Made by a program: the position numbers and the translations under genes. This document shows, piece after piece, positions 1 through 6,446 of a stretch of 33,722 bases of DNA. Location: assembly GCF_021531915.1 (NCBI RefSeq), contig NZ_JAFBIV010000022.1, forward strand, positions 1 through 33,722, read 5' to 3'. The first letter of the stretch is position 1. Each line of letters begins with the position of its first letter. Source of the DNA: Oscillibacter valericigenes. GTDB taxonomy: Bacteria; Bacillota; Clostridia; Oscillospirales; Oscillospiraceae. The notes under the pieces are model-generated. The model ran no database searches and was not told the origin of the DNA. It worked only from the letters and a program-made list of their open reading frames with translations.

Positions 1-54
1 CAACTCGGGGACTTTTTCTTGTTTACTTTTTTCATCGCTATAAGCTCTTTCAGC

Positions 55-73
55 CCCCCGGCATAGCCGGGGG
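55..73. other. GC-rich hairpin of unclear role
   Basis: Eight-base arms (55-62 and 66-73) pair perfectly around an ATA loop. No T-tract follows on either strand, so it is not a convincing intrinsic terminator by itself. It lies downstream of the minus-strand two-component operon. It may be a backup stop or a dispersed hairpin element. Confidence 0.35.
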
Positions 74-100
74 TTCACTTTGCCAAAGCAAAAGAAGGCA

Positions 101-134
101 TGTCAGCAGGTACTAAAAAACGCACCTGCTGACA
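101..134 (-). terminator. candidate terminator of the two-component operon
   Basis: Arms 101-111 and 124-134 are perfect 11-base complements around a 12-base loop. Read on the minus strand, the stem is followed by a T-rich stretch (TGCCTTCTTTTGC). It lies about 140 bases past the response-regulator stop. A weaker 6-bp hairpin at 245-265 is closer to the stop but has no T-run. Confidence 0.5.
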
Positions 135-276
135 CGCTTTCTTAAATATATGACGCAAAAGACAACACGATTTTTCAGGGCATCTTCAGCGGCTGCCGCT
201 CATGTCCATGACCGCAGCGCCGCCAGACATAAATTCCGCAAACCGGCACCATATATTCCGGTGCCTGAACCATTCC

Positions 277-1026
277 TCATATAGCCGCCGTTCCCTCCAG
301 GAAATCCCGCCGGTACTGGGAAGGAGTGATGCCCTCCGACTTCTTGAACACTTTGGTAAATACCCGGTAATCGCCGTAGCCGGACTGCTCTGCCACCTCC
401 GCGATGGAAAGTGCGGTGGACAGCAGGAGCTTTTTCGCCTTCTCCATGCGGATGTTGGTCAGGTAAGTCAGGAAGCCCACACCAATCTCACTTTTGAAAA
501 GCTGGCTGATATACTGGGCGTTCAGATGGAACTGCTCCGCCAAGATGGAGAGACTGATATCCTCCGCCAGATGCTCCTGCAAATACCGCGTAATGCCGGT
601 GATGGTGCGTTCCTCCTGCCGGTTTTCATTTTTTGAGGACTGCCGCTGGAACAGTGCGATTTTCAGGTTGTCGATGCAGGAACCGAATTCCTCGTAATTC
701 ACGGGCTTCAGGATATAGTCCGTGATCTGCAGCCGAAGGGCTTCCCTGCAGTAGGAGAAGTCATCGTAGCCCGATACGATGACAAAGGCGGTCTCCGGGT
801 GCTTGATACGGCTGAGCTGGATGACCTTCAGGCCATTCATGATGGGGATGTTAATATCCATGATGACGATATCCGGGTCCAGCGCATCGATCCTGGCCAG
901 AGCCTCCATGCCGTCGGCGGCCTCGCCCACTACCTCGCAGCCGTGGGCCTCCCAGTCAAAGAGGCGCTTGAATCCCTCCCGGATCATGATCTCGTCATCC
1001 ACTAGCAGCACACGCAGCTTTTTCAT
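277..1026 (-). CDS. AraC-type response regulator (YesN-like)
   Basis: Cytoplasmic transcription regulator of 249 residues. Residues 1-115 form a receiver domain: acidic pair D10-D11, phospho-acceptor D57 in IVIMDINIP, S85, and K107 in YILKPVN. Residues ~140-245 form a double helix-turn-helix AraC domain, with the signature region FKKSEGITPSQYRR near the end. The ATG shares ATGA with the stop of the kinase gene, so the two are translationally coupled and form a cognate pair. The kinase should phosphorylate D57. In known families such pairs often control sugar-uptake genes, but no transporter lies next to it here, so the target is unknown. Family assignment is firm; the regulon is not inferable. 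Confidence 0.93.
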   Translation of the reverse strand: MKKLRVLLVDDEIMIREGFKRLFDWEAHGCEVVGEAADGMEALARIDALDPDIVIMDINIPIMNGLKVIQLSRIKHPETAFVIVSGYDDFSYCREALRLQITDYILKPVNYEEFGSCIDNLKIALFQRQSSKNENRQEERTITGITRYLQEHLAEDISLSILAEQFHLNAQYISQLFKSEIGVGFLTYLTNIRMEKAKKLLLSTALSIAEVAEQSGYGDYRVFTKVFKKSEGITPSQYRRDFLEGTAAI

Positions 1027-2327
1027 TTTACTTCCTCCTCCAGCGGCAGCAGGATATGGGCCGTCACACCGCCTGCTTCATTTTCCGTATACCACAGGCC
1101 GAACTCCCGGCCGCACAACAGCTTGATGCGCTTCTGTACATTCAGGATGCCGATGCTGTTGCCAGTGAGCTTTGGTGCCTGCTTTGCGTAGTCCCGCAGC
1201 ATTTCGTCGATTGCAGCCTTCTTGCCCTCGGCAAAGCCGCTGCCGGTGTCACAGACCATGATCTCCATATGGCCGTCCGCCGTTTTCTGCGCCGAAATAC
1301 GCACCTCGCCCCGGTAGCCCTTGTTTTTCAGGCCGTGGAGAAGGCTGTTTTCCACGATGGGCTGCAGGATGAAATTGGGCACCTGCGCGCCGCCCAGGTC
1401 CGGATCCATGTCATATTCGCACGTCAGCTCCGGATACCGGTAGCACATCAGCTCCATATAGGCTTCCAGCAGCTCCATTTCGTCGTCCAGTGAAACCATA
1501 GGACGGTCCACCTTGACGCTGAGCCGGAAGAAATCCACCAGCCGCATGAGCAGGTCCGCCACCTTTTTGTCTCCGTTCAGCTGGGCCTGGATACGGATGG
1601 TATCCAGGGTATTATAGAGAAAATGGGGGTTGACCTGGCTTTTCAGGTACAGCATGGACATCTTCTGTTCCACCAGTTCCGCCCGCAGGATATCCGGGTT
1701 TTCCAGAATCAGGTAGAAAGCCAGCGTGATCAGCGTCATCCCCATGCCGCTGATGAGCCAGGTGTGGCGGAGACCCTGCAGCGCAGTCACCACAAGCTCG
1801 ATCAGCAGCGCAATGCCGATGGCCATTTTCTTCTTCTGCTGGATGTTTTTCCAGCTCACAAGAAGGAGTCCGGCACAAAGGAGAAAATAAAATGCGACGC
1901 TGAGATAGCAGAATACCACATGGATGCCATCAGAATAGTTACCCTGAGGGGTCACGGCATAATGGATGGGGAGCAGCATATCCCCCAGCTCCGCGATCAC
2001 CAGATAGATTTTGGCAGCGAGGTCCAGCCGCCGCGGCTTCCCGGTCTCCTCTTCCACCAGAATGGCAATATACTGGTAAAAGAGGAAGAACACAATGATC
2101 ATCGTTCCGATGAAAAGGCGGTGGAAGGTGTCGTTCAGAAGGGTCGGCACCGTTTCCAGATGATTCACGGTATAAACGGTAATTCCATCAAAGACCAGAT
2201 GGACCAGCATAACGATCAGAAGCGCCGAAAAAGTCCGGTGCAGCTGGGTATGCTTTTTCTCCGCAGAAAAATAGACATACGCTACAAAAGCAAGAACCAG
2301 AAACAGTGCAATCTCCATTCGCAGCAT
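1023..2327 (-). CDS. membrane sensor histidine kinase (LytS/YesM type)
   Basis: 434-residue sensor kinase. About seven hydrophobic segments fill residues 1-230, with no large extracellular loop, so the signal is probably sensed in or near the membrane. A His_kinase domain follows with the phospho-acceptor motif NPHFLYN. The ATPase domain has an N-box (IVENSLLHGL), a G1-like CDTGSGF and a GNSIGILNV box. The frame stays open up to 2510, but I chose the ATG at 2327 because AAAGGAG precedes it at good spacing and the protein then begins with the first membrane helix. The stop overlaps the regulator start by four bases. The ligand is unknown. Confidence 0.92.
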   Translation of the reverse strand: MLRMEIALFLVLAFVAYVYFSAEKKHTQLHRTFSALLIVMLVHLVFDGITVYTVNHLETVPTLLNDTFHRLFIGTMIIVFFLFYQYIAILVEEETGKPRRLDLAAKIYLVIAELGDMLLPIHYAVTPQGNYSDGIHVVFCYLSVAFYFLLCAGLLLVSWKNIQQKKKMAIGIALLIELVVTALQGLRHTWLISGMGMTLITLAFYLILENPDILRAELVEQKMSMLYLKSQVNPHFLYNTLDTIRIQAQLNGDKKVADLLMRLVDFFRLSVKVDRPMVSLDDEMELLEAYMELMCYRYPELTCEYDMDPDLGGAQVPNFILQPIVENSLLHGLKNKGYRGEVRISAQKTADGHMEIMVCDTGSGFAEGKKAAIDEMLRDYAKQAPKLTGNSIGILNVQKRIKLLCGREFGLWYTENEAGGVTAHILLPLEEEVK

Positions 2328-2628
2328 AGACTTCACTCCTTTTATACGATTGTAACTCTTTCGTCCGCCGCAAGATAGGCAGAGAACACAGAAAAATGTG
2401 TCATCTTTATAGGTATTGCAACAGCCCGCAGACACACTGCGATGTCCAGTCGGCTCATCCGGTTTTACTGTTTGTATGTGGAAAACCTTGCCGAAAGAGC
2501 CATTTTCCAAGCTGATTATACCACAGTTTTTCTGCTTTGGATGCGTGATCGTATCCTTCAGCAGGCTGGAGCCCTTCTATTTGGCTTTCACAGTTCACTG
2601 GTTAAAAGAAATTCCCCGGGAATTCATG
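2328..2628. other. gene-free stretch between kinase and tRNA promoter
   Basis: No credible gene on either strand. It must contain the minus-strand promoter of the kinase gene: a TACAAT-like -10 lies about 25 bases before the start codon, but I cannot find a convincing -35. A small inverted repeat, ACACA/TGTGT with a 6-base loop, sits at 2386-2401 and could be an operator. Confidence 0.4.
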
Positions 2629-2657
2629 TTGACGCTGAAAGGAAAATGTGCTATTAT
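2629..2657 (+). promoter_or_regulatory. sigma-A promoter of tRNA-Thr
   Basis: TTGACG (2629-2634), a 17-base spacer and TATTAT (2652-2657). Transcription should start near 2664, leaving a ~100-base 5' extension to be trimmed before the tRNA. Confidence 0.8.
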
Positions 2658-2762
2658 ACGTTTTGCTCAGTCTTTGAGTCCTGGTTTTCAATTGACAGCT
2701 GGATTCATCTCTTCGGTAAGGCAGCCAATCCACGCCATCATCCAGGCAGCAAAACTTCATAT

Positions 2763-2838
<76 letters not shown>

Positions 2839-2875
2839 GATCTCCGTCACAGTTGTGGCGGAGATTTTGTTTTTC
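2839..2875 (+). terminator. intrinsic terminator of tRNA-Thr
   Basis: ATCTCCG (2840-2846) pairs with CGGAGAT (2859-2865), with further inner pairs (CAC/GTG), followed by TTTTGTTTTT. Confidence 0.85.
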
Positions 2876-3448
2876 CTGTGCTTTCACAATCCCCGGAGCG
2901 TCCATGCAGCAGCCGCCTGTATACTACGTTTTGTATTATTGCAAGTTTTACGTCATTCTCCCATTTTCTATTCTGCTGTCTTCCTCCGGTAAGCAGAGCC
3001 CATCAACCAGGTCAAGGAAAAAATACGGAGAATTTTTCTTCCCTTTTTCGTCAAAACATCTCTTGCTTTTTTGCTTTTCGGGATCTGTCATCTGATTCCG
3101 GCTCTTCTCTGTAATTTACATAACAATTTCTGTAATAGTCTTTTACACAGAGTTATTCACATTTTCCACATGGTTTTCAACAGTCATTTTTTCTTTTGCT
3201 TTCAATCATTTTCTTGCTTTTTACCTTTTTTTTACAATCTCTGTAACTGTATTTTACACGGTTTGAAAAATCCGAAAAAGCTCAACATAAAATCGTCATC
3301 TATTCAATCCGGCATTTTGTATTGTCAAAACCACGATTTTCTATATCTATTTTCGTCAAAAAAATTTTTTTATTTTCAAAAATTCAAGTTGTTCCTAACC
3401 CGCCGTCATTTTCTCCATGCAAGTATGCATCATCGCATCCAAATATAC
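2876..3448. other. AT-rich gene-free region
   Basis: About 570 bases with far lower GC than its surroundings and no credible gene. It is not a promoter region for a flanking gene: the tRNA on its left and tsaD on its right both end facing it. It contains three TGTAA...TTACA dyads (3110-3120, 3131-3147, 3242-3258), a head-to-tail set of DnaA-box-like 9-mers (3141-3182) and a very AT-rich tract at about 3330-3390. Confidence 0.6.
3141..3182 (+). promoter_or_regulatory. cluster of DnaA-box-like 9-mers
   Basis: TTTTACACA (3141-3149), TTATTCACA (3153-3161) and TTTTCCACA (3162-3170) all fit the relaxed DnaA-box pattern TTWTNCACA and point the same way. TTTTCAACA (3174-3182) and TTTTACACG (3252-3260) each miss by one base. 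DnaA binding is inferred only. No dnaA, dnaN or other origin gene is in view. Confidence 0.4.
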
Positions 3449-3478
3449 AACAGGAGACCGCCTTCGCGGTCTCCTGTT
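3449..3478 (-). terminator. terminator downstream of tsaD
   Basis: Perfect stem: 3451-3461 pairs with 3466-3476 around CTTC, extended by two A-T pairs. It lies just past the tsaD stop. The T-run is stronger on the plus strand (TGTTTTTCC) than on the minus strand (TTGTATATTT), so it may work in both directions. Confidence 0.7.
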
Positions 3479-3484
3479 TTTCCT

Positions 3485-4492
3485 TTATTCCGCGATGTCC
3501 CGGGTGGCGTAGGCATTCAGGTCCATACTGGCCGCATTGCCTGCCAGGTACTCGTAATAACCCTGTGCACCGATCATGGCACCGTTATCACCGCACAGCT
3601 TCAGGGGCGGCAGGTACAGCTTACAGCCTGCCTTCCCGCAGGCCCGCTCCAGGTCTCCCCGGATGACGGAGTTGGCGGCCACGCCGCCTGCCGCTGCCAT
3701 AGTCTTGTAGCCGGTCTGGCGCAGAGCCTCCATGGCCCGGGGCACCAGGGTATCACTGACGGCCTGGGCAAAATCCCGGGCCAGGGCTGCCCGGTCCAGT
3801 TCCTCCCCCACCTGCTCCGCATGATGGGCCAGGTTCACCACCGCCGTTTTCAGGCCAGAAAAGCTCATGTCCAAGGGCGCACCGTCCACATGGGCATGGG
3901 GCAGTTGATAGACGCCGCCCACCGACTGCTGCGCCAGCTTATCCATGGGGGCACCGCCGGGATAGGGTAGGCCCAGCACCCGGGCCGCCTTGTCGAAGCA
4001 CTCCCCCGCCGCATCGTCCCGGGTGGCACCCAGGATCACCATATCTGTGTAATCCCGCACATCCACGATCAGTGTGTTGCCGCCTGAGATGGCAAGGGCC
4101 AGGAAGGGCGGCTCCAGCTCCGGGAAAGCCAGGTAATTGGCAGCAATGTGGCCCCGGATATGGTGGACCGGGATCAGGGGCACCCCCAGACCGTAGGCCA
4201 CAGACTTGGCGAAGCTGAGACCCACCAGCACTGCGCCGATGAGGCCCGGTGCGTAGGTCACCGCCACGGCGTCGATATCTGCCCGGGTGCAGCCGGCGTC
4301 AGCCAACGCCTTTTCTGTCAGGGCGGCAATGGCCTCCACGTGCTTCCGGGAGGCGATCTCCGGCACCACGCCGCCGTACAGGGCGTGGAGGTCCGCCTGG
4401 GACGCAATGGCGTCGGACAGGACCTTGCGGCCGTCCTCCACCACCGCCACGGCGGTCTCGTCGCAGGAGGATTCAAAAGCCAGTATCTTCAT
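3485..4492 (-). CDS. tsaD: tRNA threonylcarbamoyladenosine synthase subunit TsaD
   Basis: 335-residue Kae1/TsaD ATPase-fold protein. With TsaB and TsaE it transfers the threonylcarbamoyl group onto A37 of ANN-decoding tRNAs in the cytoplasm. Family signatures are all visible: FESSCDET at the N-terminus, PGLIGAVLVG, the metal-binding HHIRGH (H111 and H115), the nucleotide-binding AISGGNT, AAGGVAANS and CGDNGAM. Length is normal. The usual bacterial motif has Glu or Ala where R113 sits, which I take as lineage variation. It is the last gene of the polA-eamA-rimI-GNAT-tsaD series, 23 bases after the GNAT stop. tsaB and tsaE are not in the window and must be elsewhere. The ribosome site is weak. 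Confidence 0.97.
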   Translation of the reverse strand: MKILAFESSCDETAVAVVEDGRKVLSDAIASQADLHALYGGVVPEIASRKHVEAIAALTEKALADAGCTRADIDAVAVTYAPGLIGAVLVGLSFAKSVAYGLGVPLIPVHHIRGHIAANYLAFPELEPPFLALAISGGNTLIVDVRDYTDMVILGATRDDAAGECFDKAARVLGLPYPGGAPMDKLAQQSVGGVYQLPHAHVDGAPLDMSFSGLKTAVVNLAHHAEQVGEELDRAALARDFAQAVSDTLVPRAMEALRQTGYKTMAAAGGVAANSVIRGDLERACGKAGCKLYLPPLKLCGDNGAMIGAQGYYEYLAGNAASMDLNAYATRDIAE

Positions 4493-4515
4493 AATATGTC
4501 ACGTCACTTCTTTCT

Positions 4516-5109
4516 TTACTGCTCCCAGGCCACCTTGGCACCCGGAGCCCTGTTGGGATCATAGGGAATGCGGACGTATCTGGCGAATTTGTCCGGAGCA
4601 AAGCTGTTCTCGTATACGAAGCGGTGCTCCGCCATCAGCTGCCGTTCATCCACTTCCCCCTTTGCCAGATACAGGGTCTTATAGTGGACGCCAAATACTT
4701 CTGTCTCGTAATCCGCCAGCCGCAGGCCGTTGCGGGCGTAAAAGCCCAGCCGCCTCTCCGCCATGGCCGGATCAGGGGCATGGACGGGAGCCTCCGCCTC
4801 CCCGAAGATGACGGTATCCGGTTCCGCCTCCGCCAGCTTTGCCAGCATCACGGACCCCAGCCCGCTGTTGCGGGCCCTGGCGGAGACACACAAATAATCC
4901 AGCAGCGCCCAGCCGGGATGGCCCAGCCACAAAAAGCACTGGCCCACGATCTCGTCCCCATCAAAAAGGCACCAGGGTGTGTACCAGCCCTCCCGCCACA
5001 TCCGCTCGATGGCGGACAAGGGCTTCAGCTCTGCCGAAGGAAAGGCCTCCTTCATGTCACGGTCATAGACCGTGCGCAGCTGCTCAATGGTCGGCAGTCT
5101 CAGTTCCAT
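4516..5109 (-). CDS. GNAT-family N-acetyltransferase
   Basis: 197-residue protein with a GNAT-like core: LDYLCVSARARNSGLGSVMLAKLAE at about residues 70-94 matches the beta4/acetyl-CoA loop region with the motif R-x-x-G-x-G (RNSGLG). A further C-terminal part, ~residues 135-197, is not shared with RimI. It probably uses acetyl-CoA; the acceptor is unknown. Its ATG lies inside the end of rimI (26-base overlap), yet AAGGAG precedes it at 7 bases, so the overlap is real. Its position between rimI and tsaD would suit a job near tRNA or ribosome modification, but that is only context. Confidence 0.8.
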   Translation of the reverse strand: MELRLPTIEQLRTVYDRDMKEAFPSAELKPLSAIERMWREGWYTPWCLFDGDEIVGQCFLWLGHPGWALLDYLCVSARARNSGLGSVMLAKLAEAEPDTVIFGEAEAPVHAPDPAMAERRLGFYARNGLRLADYETEVFGVHYKTLYLAKGEVDERQLMAEHRFVYENSFAPDKFARYVRIPYDPNRAPGAKVAWEQ

Positions 5110-5569
5110 AGTCGAACTCCTTGGTCATGATGACGGCATCCTCCTTGGGATGCTCGTAGTAATTTTTCCGCCGGCCCACGCTGCGGAAGCCGCGGCTGCC
5201 GTAAAGGGCGATGGCGTCGTAGTTGGAAGCCCGGACCTCCAGGGTCAGAAAGGCCAGATGGTTGCCCCTGGCAAAGTTCATAAAAACCTCCAGCAACTGG
5301 GATGCCACACCCTGACGGCGGCACTCCGGCCGCACCGCTACGTTGGTAATGTAGCCCTCATCCAGCACCACCTGCAAGCCCGCGTAGCCCACCACTTTGT
5401 CTTCGTCATCCAGGGCCACCAGGAAGGCGGACAGCAGGTTATCCAGTTCCTCCGCCAGCATATTCCGGGACCAGGGGGTGGAGAAGCAGATGCGCTCCAG
5501 CTCCGCCACCTCGTCCAGATGGTCCCCGTTCATGGGCACGATGCGCACATGCATCCGTTTTTCTTCCAT
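5084..5569 (-). CDS. rimI: ribosomal protein bS18 alanine N-acetyltransferase RimI
   Basis: About 161 residues. GNAT enzyme that acetylates protein N-termini (bS18 in E. coli). It has the acetyl-CoA loop CRRQGVASQLL and the diagnostic RimI C-terminal block EVRASNYDAIALYGSRGF, followed by NYYEHPKEDAVIM. The start at 5569 (MEEKRMHVR) is preferred to the ATG at 5578: GAGGAG lies 8 bases before 5569 but only 3 before 5578. It starts 16 bases after the EamA stop and overlaps the next GNAT. rimI next to tsaD is a common bacterial arrangement. Confidence 0.9.
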   Translation of the reverse strand: MEEKRMHVRIVPMNGDHLDEVAELERICFSTPWSRNMLAEELDNLLSAFLVALDDEDKVVGYAGLQVVLDEGYITNVAVRPECRRQGVASQLLEVFMNFARGNHLAFLTLEVRASNYDAIALYGSRGFRSVGRRKNYYEHPKEDAVIMTKEFDYGTETADH

Positions 5570-5585
5570 ATCATTCACTCCTCAA

Positions 5586-6446
5586 TCATGTTTCGCCATC
5601 AGCCGCCCGGCTGTACAGGGCGATGCCGCAGATGATGACCGCGCCGCCCAGCACCGTCAGCAGGCCGGGCCGCTCGGCGAACAGGACCAGGCCCCACACC
5701 GAGGCAAACACCGGCTCCATCAGCTTCACTGTGGAGATGAAGGCCGGGGGCAGATACTTGAGTCCCCAGCTGAACACACTGTGGCCCAGCAGGGTGCAGA
5801 ACACCGCCATGCCCAGGGCCGTCAGGCCATTCACCGCGCCATAACCCGCCAGGGGCGTGCCGCCTGCCAGCGTGATGACCAGCAGCGTCACTGCCGCAGC
5901 CGTATAGACCAGACATGTATAGACGGCGGTGGAAAGCCGCCTGCGGCACACCGCACCGATCATGGTGTAGACCGCCATGCACAATGCGCCGGACAGGGCG
6001 ATCACGTCGCCCCGCAGGGCGTCCGGCCCCGTGGCGGTGTCCGCCAGGGCAATCACGATGCTGCCCCCAAATGCCAGCGCCACTGCCAGCCACGCCCGAC
6101 CCGGCAGCTTCTTTTTCAGCAGCAGCACACTGCCCAGGGCCACGAAGAGGACCTCCGTGTCCACCAGCACCACCGACGAGGCGATGGAGGTCCACCGCAG
6201 GGATTCAAAGTAAGCCGCAAAGTGCAGTCCCAGAAAGGCGCCGCTCATCAGGCACAGCAGTGCATCTTTCCGGGAGATGGTCCGCAGTTCACCGCGGCAG
6301 CGCAAAAACGTCCACGGCGCCAGCAGCGCCGCCGAAAACGCCATGCGGTACAACGCCAGCACCAGGGAGGGTGCCGTGGACCACCGGACAAACACGGCGG
6401 ACAGGGACACCCCTGCCACGCCAAGAAGGACCAGCAGGCGTTTCAT
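5586..6446 (-). CDS. EamA/DMT-family transporter
   Basis: 286-residue inner-membrane protein with about ten hydrophobic helices in two EamA-type halves (~5-135 and ~145-280). The half-repeats end with motifs such as EVLFVALGSVLLLKKKLPGR and EPVFASVWGLVLFAERPG, typical of drug/metabolite exporters. Substrate is unknown; relatives move amino acids, metabolites or drugs. Its ATG overlaps the polA stop by four bases (ATGA), so it is cotranscribed and likely translationally coupled to polA. I see no functional link to DNA replication. Confidence 0.88.
   Translation of the reverse strand: MKRLLVLLGVAGVSLSAVFVRWSTAPSLVLALYRMAFSAALLAPWTFLRCRGELRTISRKDALLCLMSGAFLGLHFAAYFESLRWTSIASSVVLVDTEVLFVALGSVLLLKKKLPGRAWLAVALAFGGSIVIALADTATGPDALRGDVIALSGALCMAVYTMIGAVCRRRLSTAVYTCLVYTAAAVTLLVITLAGGTPLAGYGAVNGLTALGMAVFCTLLGHSVFSWGLKYLPPAFISTVKLMEPVFASVWGLVLFAERPGLLTVLGGAVIICGIALYSRAADGET

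Noticed and set aside
4135..4170. TsaD metal motif HHIRGH with Arg instead of the usual Glu or Ala
   Set aside because: Both metal-binding histidines are kept; the middle residue varies among bacteria, so no loss of function is implied.
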